DNA from: Photobacterium sp. CCB-ST2H9
Lineage (GTDB): Bacteria; Pseudomonadota; Gammaproteobacteria; Enterobacterales; Vibrionaceae
Assembly (NCBI RefSeq): GCF_023151555.2
Contig: NZ_CP100425.1
Coordinates: forward strand, 1,178,001-1,242,000
Direction: 5' to 3'
Length of the DNA: 64,000 nt
Shown: positions 8,481-16,509 of the stretch, piece after piece
How the letters are laid out: each line of letters opens with the position of its first letter
Position numbering within the stretch: the stretch's first letter is position 1
Translations under genes and position numbers: made by a program
Notes under the pieces: model-generated
Database searches by the model: none
Told to the model about the DNA's origin: nothing
Seen by the model: only the letters and a program-made list of their open reading frames with translations

Positions 8481-9401
8481 GTGAAAATTGCATTTTTTGG
8501 TGAATGTATGGTCGAGCTGAGCGGCCAGCCGTTACGTCGCACCTTTGGTGGTGATACCTTAAATACGGCACTCTATCTGGCCCGGCTCGGACGTTCTCGC
8601 CGGTTGGATGTCAGTTACGCAACGGCACTGGGAAAAGACAATATCAGCCAGGATATGCTGTCTGCCTGGCAGGAAGAATATATTGATACGCGTCTGGTGC
8701 GTCGGCTGGACGAGAAATTACCCGGACTCTATCTGGTGGAAACTGAGCCCAGCGGCGAGCGCCATTTTCACTATTGGCGCAATGACAGTGCCGCGAAGTT
8801 TTATTTCGCGACCGGAGTTACCCCGCTTGAACGGGCCATTGATAACAATGAGTTTGATGTGTTGTATATCAGCGGCATCAGTCTGGCGATTCTGGCGGAA
8901 GATGCCAAAGCCATTCTGATTACACTGTTGGAAAAACACAAAGCGACCGGCGGTAAAGTTGTGTTCGATAACAACTTCCGGCCGCAACTGTGGACAGCCA
9001 AACAGGCTCAATACTGGTATAAGCAGGTGCTGCCTTTTGTGGATATCGCCTTGATCACCGAAGATGATGACCAGAAAGTGTGGGGCGAGGGCGATGTGAC
9101 GGAACGTTGCCGCGATTTTGGCTGCGCTGAAGTTGTGATTAAGCGCGGCAGCCAGCCGTGTCTGGTGGCGACGGATTTACAGTCTGACCATCCGGGGATC
9201 AGTGAAGTGGCTGCCAACCCGGTTCAGACGGTGATTGATACCTGCGCGGCAGGCGATTCATTTGCAGCGGGTTATCTGGCAGGCCGGCTGAGCGGAGAAA
9301 CAGCCACGGCATCGGCAGAACTGGGTCACCAGCTGGCTGCGATTGTGATTCAACACCCGGGCGCGATTATTCCGCCCGAGGCTATGACAGAGATGATGTA
9401 A
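8481..9401 (+). CDS. kdgK: 2-keto-3-deoxygluconate kinase (PfkB family)
   Basis: A 306-residue PfkB/ribokinase-family sugar kinase starting at a GTG with AAAGGGA upstream. The N-terminal signature GGDTLNTALYLARLG binds the sugar. The C-terminal signature DTCAAGDSFAAGYLAG holds the catalytic aspartate and anion hole. The overall pattern, including YLVETEPSGERHFHYWR, matches 2-dehydro-3-deoxygluconokinase. It phosphorylates 2-keto-3-deoxygluconate to KDPG. It sits 15 bp upstream of the KDPG aldolase gene, the next step, with which it is surely co-transcribed. Confidence 0.9.
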   Translation: MKIAFFGECMVELSGQPLRRTFGGDTLNTALYLARLGRSRRLDVSYATALGKDNISQDMLSAWQEEYIDTRLVRRLDEKLPGLYLVETEPSGERHFHYWRNDSAAKFYFATGVTPLERAIDNNEFDVLYISGISLAILAEDAKAILITLLEKHKATGGKVVFDNNFRPQLWTAKQAQYWYKQVLPFVDIALITEDDDQKVWGEGDVTERCRDFGCAEVVIKRGSQPCLVATDLQSDHPGISEVAANPVQTVIDTCAAGDSFAAGYLAGRLSGETATASAELGHQLAAIVIQHPGAIIPPEAMTEMM

Positions 9402-9416
9402 AGGAGTTAGAAGTTC

Positions 9417-10049
9417 ATGTCTCAATCCCTGATTGAAAAGTTAAAACAATTGAAAGTTATCCCGGTGATTCAAATCAACCGGGTGGAACAGGCAGTTCCG
9501 CTGGCGAAAACCCTGGTAGAGAACGGCCTGCCCGTGGCAGAAGTAACCTTCCGGACTGACGCGGCAGCAGAAGCCATCCGCCTGATGCGGGAAGCTTATC
9601 CAACGCTGTGTATCGGCGCGGGTACTGTGCTGAATGCGGCGCAGGTGGATCGCGCGCAGGCAGCCGGTGCCGAGTTTATTGTGGCGCCGGGTCTGAACCC
9701 GAATACAGTGCGTTACTGTCAGGAGAAGGGGATTGTGGTGGTTCCGGGCGTGAACAACCCAAGCCAGATTGAACAGGCGCTGGAACTGGGTCTGAACTTT
9801 CTGAAATTCTTCCCGGCGGAAGCCTCCGGCGGTCTGAATATGGTGAAATCACTGCTGGCACCTTATGTGGATGTCAGCCTGATGCCAACCGGCGGCATCA
9901 GTAAAGCCAATATTCGTGACTATCTGGCCGTGGATCGCGTGCTGTGCTGTGGCGGCACCTGGATGGTCGCCCCGCAGCTGATTGATAACGGTGACTGGGA
10001 AGAAATCGGTCGTCTGGTGCGTGAAGCAGTCGCGCTGGTTCGCGACTGA
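9417..10049 (+). CDS. eda: KDPG/KHG aldolase
   Basis: A 210-residue class I aldolase. The Schiff-base lysine is in FLKFFPAE (about residue 130) and the general-acid glutamate is in PVAEVTFRT. It splits 2-keto-3-deoxy-6-phosphogluconate into pyruvate and glyceraldehyde-3-phosphate (and can act on 4-hydroxy-2-oxoglutarate). AAGGAG lies before the ATG. It is the last gene of the cluster and delivers the carbon to central metabolism. Vibrionaceae usually also carry an eda by the Entner-Doudoroff genes, so this may be a second, cluster-dedicated copy. Confidence 0.93.
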   Translation: MSQSLIEKLKQLKVIPVIQINRVEQAVPLAKTLVENGLPVAEVTFRTDAAAEAIRLMREAYPTLCIGAGTVLNAAQVDRAQAAGAEFIVAPGLNPNTVRYCQEKGIVVVPGVNNPSQIEQALELGLNFLKFFPAEASGGLNMVKSLLAPYVDVSLMPTGGISKANIRDYLAVDRVLCCGGTWMVAPQLIDNGDWEEIGRLVREAVALVRD

Positions 10050-10054
10050 CCCTT

Positions 10055-10837
10055 TCAGAGCCCTTTGGGTGTAATGGTCGCTTCGGTGTTGAAGCGGCTT
10101 TTTTCATCCGGAAAACTGCACATTTTGATTTGTCCTTTCGGATCAAACATCAGCGATAACTTATCGGGTTTCGCCTGGCTGAATGCTGCGATGCAGCGTT
10201 TGCCTGTCACTGTGGTTTGTGACTCCTGACCGGCACTAATCACCACATCCACGCCCTGTACGCTTTTTAACAGCTCCGGGGAAAAGCGTGTCGGATACTG
10301 ACTCAGCAGCACGATATTTCGGATCCCTTTCACCTGAAGCCGGTCAACACTGTTTCTGAGCAGCGTCAGATCCCGCTCGTGCAGTTCTTCACTGCCCGGG
10401 TAAGGGTTAATCAGCGCCAGAAAAGCAACCTGATTATTGCCATACCAGCGAATGAAAGCGTCTGCCCGGCCTTTATAGCTGTTGTAGCTGTAAACTTCGT
10501 CCCCGTTCTGGCGAAGGCCGAAATCGATATTACTTGCCAGCACCGGATAACTGGCCTGAGGCAGCAGGCTGGCAGAATCACTGTAGGACTTTGTTTCCGG
10601 GGTGATTGCCGTAATGTAAGAAAACGGCTGTTGTTCCACCTTGGGATTATGCGCCGAATAAAAGGTCATCCCTTCTTGTGCGGGCATCGCAATGACATCC
10701 AGATCAGCCTTGCCGGGAGAAGGGGGGAGTTGTGTCAGAAACCGGATGTGAAGATGTGTCTCAGCTGGCTCGGCAGGCGAACAGGCAGCGAGTAAACAAG
10801 ACATCACGACTGGGACATAAAGACTGAAACGGCGCAT
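10055..10837 (-). CDS. Lipoprotein with a degenerate metallophosphoesterase-like fold
   Basis: About 260 residues from the ATG at 10837; longer readings start at 10867 or 10894 and no start has a strong ribosome site. The N-terminus is a lipoprotein signal ending in the lipobox LAAC. The middle resembles the N-terminal domain of UshA-like 5'-nucleotidases: YPVLASNI, the long alternating segment, NIVLLSQYP, GVDVVISAGQES. In active enzymes the equivalents are LSH and GGHSH, so both metal-binding histidine positions appear to be glutamine. It is probably a non-catalytic, membrane-anchored periplasmic protein. Function unknown. It is convergent with eda, with only 5 bp between the stop codons. 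Confidence 0.6.
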   Translation of the reverse strand: MRRFSLYVPVVMSCLLAACSPAEPAETHLHIRFLTQLPPSPGKADLDVIAMPAQEGMTFYSAHNPKVEQQPFSYITAITPETKSYSDSASLLPQASYPVLASNIDFGLRQNGDEVYSYNSYKGRADAFIRWYGNNQVAFLALINPYPGSEELHERDLTLLRNSVDRLQVKGIRNIVLLSQYPTRFSPELLKSVQGVDVVISAGQESQTTVTGKRCIAAFSQAKPDKLSLMFDPKGQIKMCSFPDEKSRFNTEATITPKGL

Positions 10838-11104
10838 AAAAAATTGAAATGTGATCTGGGTCGCCATTCTGTTCTTTTTGCCCGGAAATGACAAGCCTCA
10901 GACAAAATTGCAGGCCTGCCAGAAGGGGAAAAACCCAATTTCTTTTCAAAAATCACGACCGCGTTCAACGAATGAAACGCGCTAACTCCCTCACACACCG
11001 ATAAAAAGTCACCCTTTTAGCTTTGTCTGATGGGTAAAAAATGAGAAGAATGACCTGTTTTGGGTGTAAAATAATCACTCAGTTCAAATTGATGAATTTT
11101 GCTG

Positions 11105-11132
11105 TTGACTCGATCTCACCTTTGCGTAGAAT
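11105..11132 (+). promoter_or_regulatory. Promoter of tRNA operon
   Basis: A -35 TTGACT (11105-11110) and -10 TAGAAT (11127-11132) are separated by 16 bp. A GC-rich stretch (GCATCCCG) follows, typical of the discriminator of stringently controlled stable-RNA promoters. The first tRNA begins about 80 bp downstream. Confidence 0.75.
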
Positions 11133-11214
11133 GCATCCCGTACCGCAACGGAGGGTAACGACGAAGCGGTCATGATAAAAGCCAAAACAACAACCCAAGC
11201 GGTTGATTGTCGAA

Positions 11215-11288
11215 GGCGCGTTGGCAGAGTGGCTATGCAGCGGATTGCAAATCCGTGGACCTCGGTTCGACTCCGGGACGCGCCTCCA
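11215..11288 (+). tRNA. tRNA-Cys (GCA)
   Basis: Full cloverleaf of 74 nt with encoded CCA. The acceptor arm pairs GGCGCGT with ACGCGCC, the anticodon loop reads TTGCAAA and the T-loop reads GGTTCGACTCC. First gene of a three-tRNA operon. Confidence 0.97.
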
Positions 11289-11291
11289 TTT

Positions 11292-11367
11292 GCGACACTA
11301 GCTCAGTTGGTAGAGCGCAACCTTGCCAAGGTTGAGGTCACGAGTTCGAACCTCGTGTGTCGCTCCA
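11292..11367 (+). tRNA. tRNA-Gly (GCC)
   Basis: Full cloverleaf of 76 nt with encoded CCA. The acceptor arm pairs GCGACAC with GTGTCGC, the anticodon stem-loop reads CCTTGCCAAGG (anticodon GCC) and the T-arm reads CGAGTTCGAACCTCG. It starts 3 nt after tRNA-Cys. Confidence 0.97.
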
Positions 11368-11437
11368 AATTTTGTCTGTATCGATTCAGATGTCGGTACA
11401 AAGATGGTGTCTGACCCATCGCAATCCAGAATTGCGT

Positions 11438-11524
11438 GCCCTGGTGGTGGAATTGGTAGACACAAGGGATTTAAAATCCCTCGACGTTCGCGTTGTGCCG
11501 GTTCAAGTCCGGCCCGGGGCACCA
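11438..11524 (+). tRNA. tRNA-Leu (TAA)
   Basis: An 87-nt class II tRNA with long variable arm and encoded CCA. The acceptor arm pairs GCCCTGG with CCGGGGC, and the anticodon arm GGGATTTAAAATCCC carries TAA. It follows tRNA-Gly after 70 bp in the same operon. Confidence 0.97.
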
Positions 11525-11533
11525 TCAAAATCA

Positions 11534-11570
11534 ACGGCTTACAGGCTAGCGTTTGTAAGCCGTTTTTCTT
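11534..11570 (+). terminator. Terminator of the tRNA operon
   Basis: Perfect 10-bp stem ACGGCTTACA / TGTAAGCCGT with a 10-nt loop, followed directly by TTTTCTTTG. A degraded look-alike occurs at about 13513-13555 (see the dioxygenase fragments). Confidence 0.93.
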
Positions 11571-11883
11571 TGTCTGCATTTTTTAGTCTGCTCATTTACC
11601 TTTCTATTTTTCAGGGAATTTTTCTCGTTTCTGCATCTTCCTTCTGCCTGTTGCAGGGGTTTGATGAACAGTTTGTCAGTCAATGCCTTTTGTTTTTCCT
11701 CGAAGTTCTCCTCGAAGGGCAGCATGCAAACTTCAGAGTTGTTAATTGTATGTTAATTCGTGATTGTGTTCACCGAATCCAATACTTCAGTAAGCCGGAC
11801 GCGAAAGAAAGTGGTCTACTGACCGTGTGAAACAGGAATAAGACATAACAATAACGAATAAAACAACAGGTTAGGAGAACACG

Positions 11884-12477
11884 ATGCAACCTTCAACGAC
11901 ACATCATCAGATGGCCCCCGCTCTTACTGCGTTACTGGATGCGGACTACCGTTTTAACTATCAGGAATTTCTGGCTCATGTTGAATTAGCCGACAAACCG
12001 CTGTCTCTGGCCACCATTCGATTTATGCTGGAAAAAGTCGAATTCAACAGTGACGAGGTAAAACAGTTGGTGCAGTTTGATCAGGAGACGTACTCAAGGC
12101 GCCGCTTGTTTGGCAATGATCATTGTGAAGTGTTGATCCTAAGCTGGCTGAATGGTCAGCGGAGTAAAATTCATGACCACCTTGGCAGCGCTTGCGGGGT
12201 TAAAGTGCTGCAGGGGCAGGCGACAGAAACTCTGTTTCAGCCAGCTGTGAATGGTCACATTTACGCGACCCAGTCGACGCACTATCCAACCGGTGAGGTG
12301 ACGGTGAGTCACGACAGTGATATTCACCAGATATCCAACCTGCAAGGCGGGGATGAACCTTTGGTGACACTGCACATCTATTCCCCGCCGTTGAAACAGT
12401 TCTATCTCTACCAACTCGAAAGCGGGACCGCAGAGCTGCTGGATCTTCAGCATGACTCCTGGTTCTATGAAATCTGA
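11884..12477 (+). CDS. Cysteine dioxygenase-type cupin (thiol dioxygenase)
   Basis: A 197-residue cupin of the cysteine dioxygenase type I family. The iron ligands fit the H-x-H...H pattern: H97 and H99 in KIHDHLGSACG and H148 in DSDIHQISN. C104 sits where the Cys-Tyr crosslink cysteine of cysteine dioxygenases lies, and Y166 in HIYSPP is a family residue. It would oxidise cysteine (or 3-mercaptopropionate) to the sulfinate using O2. AGGAG lies 6 bp before the ATG. Two decayed fragments of the same gene lie 1.6-1.9 kb downstream. Confidence 0.85.
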   Translation: MQPSTTHHQMAPALTALLDADYRFNYQEFLAHVELADKPLSLATIRFMLEKVEFNSDEVKQLVQFDQETYSRRRLFGNDHCEVLILSWLNGQRSKIHDHLGSACGVKVLQGQATETLFQPAVNGHIYATQSTHYPTGEVTVSHDSDIHQISNLQGGDEPLVTLHIYSPPLKQFYLYQLESGTAELLDLQHDSWFYEI

Positions 12478-12574
12478 AGAAGCTTGGTGGCGAATCATCG
12501 GATCTACGACACGTTGTATTGCTTGCAGATCCGATGTTGTCTTGGTCAAGGAAACGTATACTTAGGGTTTTAAA

Positions 12575-13261
12575 TTACGCCTGCATCAGGTGATCCAGTT
12601 CTTCCACCTTCTTTTCAAGCTGGTCAATGGAGTCATCCTGATTCCGTTCATTCATTTGCAGCTTCAGTCGTTCAATATGCTGTTTCAGCGTTTCAACAAC
12701 ATCGGCTTGTATCCGATCTTTGGCATCATGACCGAATGATTTTGCTTCCTCTATCAGTTGATCTAATTCATTGTCCAGTTGGTCCGCTGTTGGTTCAGCA
12801 GTATTATCGACCCAGTTTGAGAAGGAACGGTCAATACTTGAAGCGAACGACTGCAGGCTCTTGCCAAGCTGATTTTGCATCTCTTTAGCAATCCCCGTGA
12901 ATTTTGTACTGCCCTGAATCACTTGCCCGTCTTGAATAAATGTTCCCGGCTTGTCATTCGAAATGAGTTTAATCATCTGTGTCTCTTTGGCCTTGGCATT
13001 GTCTGTGATGACAAACAGAGCAGAATCAGTTGCCAGCGATTGGAAGGCTTCATCGACAGTCACATGCACTTCAAAATGACCCTGTTCGGTGTAGATGATT
13101 TCATTGACCTTGCCAATGACTTGGTCGTCATGCATTAATGGCGCATTGTTTTTCAATCCATTCACAGCATCGTAGCGAATCGAAAAATTCACACCAGATT
13201 CGATACAACCGGCCAGAAACAATACAACTAAGCTAAAACAAAATTTACCTAAAAGTCTCAT
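12575..13261 (-). CDS. MCE/MlaD-like lipoprotein with coiled-coil tail
   Basis: A 228-residue lipoprotein. The signal ends in the lipobox LAGC about 19 residues from the chosen ATG (13261, GGAG upstream); a longer reading from 13282 has no ribosome site. Residues 25-110 resemble the MCE/MlaD domain: NGLKNNAPLMHDDQVIGKVNEI fits the usual GLxxGxxVxxxGxxVGxVxxI pattern. The rest is charged and helical with heptad character (DQLDNELDQLIEEA, QLEKKVEELDHLM). MCE proteins move lipids between inner and outer membrane, usually with an ABC transporter, but no transporter genes are adjacent. It probably acts in the periplasm. Confidence 0.65.
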   Translation of the reverse strand: MRLLGKFCFSLVVLFLAGCIESGVNFSIRYDAVNGLKNNAPLMHDDQVIGKVNEIIYTEQGHFEVHVTVDEAFQSLATDSALFVITDNAKAKETQMIKLISNDKPGTFIQDGQVIQGSTKFTGIAKEMQNQLGKSLQSFASSIDRSFSNWVDNTAEPTADQLDNELDQLIEEAKSFGHDAKDRIQADVVETLKQHIERLKLQMNERNQDDSIDQLEKKVEELDHLMQA

Positions 13262-13572
13262 CAGACGACTACTCCAACACATTTTTCTACAGCGTTTAAC
13301 AGGGCGCAGTATGTCGGTTTCGGGCTAAATTGCAATGCTGAATGTATTGCCAACAGGTGGAGCAATATTCTATTGAAACTTATTTGGTTCACTGAAATGT
13401 TAGGAAATGCTTGTAAATGAATAGATTAAGAAAAATGCTGTAGAGGGGATTTCAAGTACGCTGATTTGGTTGTTTTATCAACAAATCCAATGGTTCACGG
13501 TTCGACTGGCTTAATCGAAATTTACGGCTTACGCATGAATGCTTGATAGCCGTTTCTCTTGATGTACGCCGT
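13262..13572. other. Intergenic region with a degraded terminator-like copy
   Basis: No gene is visible. At about 13507-13555 the sequence resembles the segment just after tRNA-Leu: an ATC(G/A)AAAT stretch, ACGGCTTAC, then AGCCGTTT-TCTT. It appears to be a decayed duplicate of the tRNA operon terminator. Confidence 0.5.
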
Positions 13573-13779
13573 GTTGAATATCAGGATAAACCGCTGTCTC
13601 TGGCGACCATTCGCTTTATGCTGGAAAAAGTCGAATTCAACAGTGAGGAGAATAAGTATTGTAAGGTGACTGTCTTTTTTAAAAGTTTAAATTCCCTGAG
13701 AGGAATATCTTCATGTTATTTAAATCCATACTCTCATCATGTCGCCCCAATATTTACTGCGCTTCTTGAAAGCGGTTAC
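13573..13779 (+). pseudogene. Two shuffled fragments of the dioxygenase gene
   Basis: 13573-13653 encodes VEYQDKPLSLATIRFMLEKV and continues EFNSEEN, nearly identical to residues 34-59 of the dioxygenase at 11884 (the DNA is also nearly identical). 13732-13779 encodes SHHVAPIFTALLESGY, matching residues 6-22 (THHQMAPALTALLDADY). The order is reversed relative to the intact gene, so these are pieces of two separate partial copies. The open frame around them (13543-13830) has no cupin iron-binding motif and is not expected to be functional. Confidence 0.8.
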
Positions 13780-13890
13780 CTTGTGTGGATTATTTCAAAT
13801 CATTATTCTGCGCACCAAGTGTCACAGTGAAATGCTGGAAAATCGGCAGTACATCTAAAGTGAAATTTGTTATTAAATCGTGGGGTTGGC

Positions 13891-14634
13891 ATGGCTAAGC
13901 TAAAAAAGAAGAGAGACGATATCGTCACCTGTAACTTGAATATCTGGCACAAGCCTGTGGGTTGGGTATTTTTCCTGGCGTCTGTTGTATTGATCGTGCT
14001 GTTTCCTTATTTTCCGGTTCAGTACCTGACGGCTTTACTGAGCCTTTGGTCCGTATTACGAAAAAAAGAAATGGTCTGGCAAAAAAGGGAGCGTCAGTGG
14101 TCTTACCGAGTTCGACGTTTTTTTCTGTGGCGCCAGACCAGCCATCAGATGACAGACCGCGATGCATTGATTTTGTATTACGAAAAGCCGGTTGAGGAAG
14201 AAAGAGATGGCACGATCATGACGAGTTATGGCAGGTTTGAACTCGAGTTCGAACCGGAATCCAGTCGGTTTGATCCGGATGGTCAATCTGAATATCAAGC
14301 TGGAGTTCAATATCGATTAAAAAAATTCGATCAAGATGCCAAAGCGCCTGAGTTAACGGAGATGATGAAACAAATTATCGGGATCTACCGTGCCAGTAAT
14401 CTGGATGTCCAAATCGTTTTTGGATTGACAGATCTGGACGATGAAAGATATATGGCAATCAAAACAGCGCTTGGCTTAGATCCGACTCGCATCCCATTGG
14501 ATGAAGCATTCAAGCGTACTGATGAAACGCTGGACGATAGCGACATGAATGCCGCTCATTATGAAGTGAAGCGATACAGGCTGAAGCCTAGTCAAATAAA
14601 ACATGAAACGAAATCGGCAGAACACCGCCAATGA
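13891..14634 (+). CDS. Membrane protein of unknown function, paralogue 1
   Basis: A 247-residue protein, not recognised. After a basic N-terminus comes CNLNIWHKPVGW and a hydrophobic hairpin (about residues 22-60), then LWSVLRKKEMVW, a QWSYRVRRFFLWR segment and a charged cytoplasmic region of ~170 residues with alternating strands and helices. The ATG at 13891 has a GGGG site; the TTG at 13867 is less likely. The next gene is a clear paralogue with the same motif order, so this is a tandem duplication. Probably an inner-membrane protein with a soluble C-terminal domain. No function can be assigned. Confidence 0.7.
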   Translation: MAKLKKKRDDIVTCNLNIWHKPVGWVFFLASVVLIVLFPYFPVQYLTALLSLWSVLRKKEMVWQKRERQWSYRVRRFFLWRQTSHQMTDRDALILYYEKPVEEERDGTIMTSYGRFELEFEPESSRFDPDGQSEYQAGVQYRLKKFDQDAKAPELTEMMKQIIGIYRASNLDVQIVFGLTDLDDERYMAIKTALGLDPTRIPLDEAFKRTDETLDDSDMNAAHYEVKRYRLKPSQIKHETKSAEHRQ

Positions 14635-14661
14635 TGTTGTCGTATGACAGGCGAGATGAAA

Positions 14662-15267
14662 ATGACAAAACAAACAAAGCAAACAGAACACACAAACGAT
14701 AGTGTCATCTGCAACTTAAAGGTCTGGCATAAGCCATTTGGCTGGTTTTGGACGATTGGGTTCGCCATCTTTCTGCCTGTTACATCGCCTAGCCCCTTAC
14801 AGGCTGCATTTGGGTTGCTGGGGCTGTGGTCTGTGTTGCGAAAAAGGGAAATTCTCTGGCGTGTCAACGAGGCGCAATGGGTCTACCGAACCCGAAACTT
14901 TTGGAAGTGGCGTGAAGTTCAATATGACATGACTGCGGATGATACGCTGACACTTACCTGGAATAGAAGGGAATCGTCTTCGTCGCTCTTCACTCTGAGA
15001 TTTGAACCGAAGTCGGCTCAGTTTATTCAACGTCATCGAATCTTAGATAGTTATGATTTAGAAGTGTTACCGACACACACAGGTGAAGTTGAATTAACGG
15101 CAACAATGAAAAAAATCGGTCGTATTTATGGTTCCTGTCATATCGGCCTGAATGCAGACGTTGTGTTCAATGGGCTGAACGATCAAAAAAGTAAAGCCAT
15201 TCATGATGAACTTGGCATCGACTTTTCGCCTGTTCAATCCGATGAGAAGCAATACGATCCCGGATGA
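14662..15267 (+). CDS. Membrane protein of unknown function, paralogue 2
   Basis: A 201-residue paralogue of the preceding gene. Shared blocks in the same order: CNLKVWHKPFGW, two hydrophobic segments, LWSVLRKREILW, QWVYRTRNFWKWR and MTADDTLTL, then an ELTATMKKIGRIYG helix matching ELTEMMKQIIGIYR. The C-terminus is shorter. The start at 14662 (AGGCGAG at suitable spacing) is preferred over 14644. It lies 27 bp after paralogue 1, so the two are likely co-transcribed and may form a hetero-oligomer. Function unknown. Confidence 0.7.
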   Translation: MTKQTKQTEHTNDSVICNLKVWHKPFGWFWTIGFAIFLPVTSPSPLQAAFGLLGLWSVLRKREILWRVNEAQWVYRTRNFWKWREVQYDMTADDTLTLTWNRRESSSSLFTLRFEPKSAQFIQRHRILDSYDLEVLPTHTGEVELTATMKKIGRIYGSCHIGLNADVVFNGLNDQKSKAIHDELGIDFSPVQSDEKQYDPG

Positions 15268-15437
15268 TGCCTGTGAATCAGTCATTCAGAATAAAGTGTC
15301 TGTCCTGATTTTTACTCCCTGAAATTGAAGAGTAATCTCTGTTGGTCTGTTGATTTTTCAGTTCAACCGGATATCCATTCAGCCGCCTCGGTGGCGGTTG
15401 AATGGCGGTGTAAACATTGCTCAGTGAAGCAATACCA

Positions 15438-16424
15438 TTACATCGTCAAAATAATCTTGCCCTTTAATGCCGCACGATGATTTTCAATCGTCTCCAAAGC
15501 CACCTGAAACTGTTCCAGAGGGAAGTACTGGTCTACATCCAGCGCGATCTTGTTGGACAGAAAATGCTCGAGCATCATGTCAAACTGTTCTCTTCGGACG
15601 GCTTTGCCTGCCTGATCTTCCCAGTACCGTAAGAAGAAATTACTGAACTGAATCTGCTGCCGTTGCTGATATTCGAAAAAGCGCTTTTCATACACGGCCA
15701 GCGACAAGGTACCGTAGGTGATATATCGTCCCTGAGCGCCAAGCGTCTGAATCAATTCGGTGCAGGCAGGACCGCCGATTGCGTCCAGTGCCACATTGGG
15801 TTGCGGGAGGCCATATTGCTTGAGCTGCGATGCCAGATTTTCATGGGCGTTTAAGACAGGTACAGTCTGATACGGATAGGATTCAGGCCGTGAGGTGATG
15901 GCAATGAGGGTAAATCCTACGGTTGAAGACAACTGCGCGAAGATTTTGCCAATTGCAGAGCTGCCTGCATTGATGATGACGACATCCTCCGGCGTGAGGC
16001 GGGCCACTTCCGTGGTCAGAATCCAGGCCGTGAAGGCATTGATATAGAGCTGGGCCGCATAGCCGTTGTCGATATCCGGCGGCAGGTGAAATAAGTTATC
16101 CGGATGCACATCTGCATATTTCTGCCAGGTTCCCTGCGCCGCAACGAGCACCTTTTGTCCTGAAACAAAACGGGGACAATCAGACGCGATCACATGACCC
16201 ACCGCTTCAAACCCCGGCACTCTCGGCGGCTGATGATTCCGGCGGTACTGACCAACACCATGAATCGATAACAGATCACTGGGGTTGATATTCGCAGCTT
16301 CGATCCGGACTCTGACAAGACTCTGGTCCCGCGATGTGCAAGGCATTTGTTCCAGCACCAGCACATCCTTGGGTTCACCAAAACTGACCTGATTGATGCG
16401 TGTGTTGTGATTGTGGTGCGTCAT
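15438..16424 (-). CDS. MDR-family oxidoreductase, enoyl reductase-like
   Basis: A 328-residue zinc-independent medium-chain dehydrogenase/reductase. The GroES-like N-terminal domain contains ANINPSDLLSIHGVGQYR and PRVPGFEAVGHV. The Rossmann domain has INAGSSAIGKIFAQLSS as its nucleotide loop. Lack of the catalytic zinc cysteine and the NPSD motif place it near quinone or 2-enoyl thioester reductases (MECR-like). It would reduce a C=C bond with NADPH in the cytoplasm. The ATG at 16424 was chosen; a longer reading from 16505 adds non-family residues. It ends convergently with the paralogue pair. Confidence 0.82.
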   Translation of the reverse strand: MTHHNHNTRINQVSFGEPKDVLVLEQMPCTSRDQSLVRVRIEAANINPSDLLSIHGVGQYRRNHQPPRVPGFEAVGHVIASDCPRFVSGQKVLVAAQGTWQKYADVHPDNLFHLPPDIDNGYAAQLYINAFTAWILTTEVARLTPEDVVIINAGSSAIGKIFAQLSSTVGFTLIAITSRPESYPYQTVPVLNAHENLASQLKQYGLPQPNVALDAIGGPACTELIQTLGAQGRYITYGTLSLAVYEKRFFEYQQRQQIQFSNFFLRYWEDQAGKAVRREQFDMMLEHFLSNKIALDVDQYFPLEQFQVALETIENHRAALKGKIILTM

Positions 16425-16509
16425 TGAGGTTGCTTCTTCGTCGTCCGCTGAAAATAGTACGAGCTCACTGCCGGGATTCGTTTTGCTGAACCCAAACGGG
16501 GGCAAACAA

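Noticed and set aside
13543..13830. Complete 95-codon open frame over the dioxygenase fragments
   Set aside because: It joins two fragments in the wrong order, has no cupin metal site and no ribosome site, so it is treated as a pseudogene region, not a gene.
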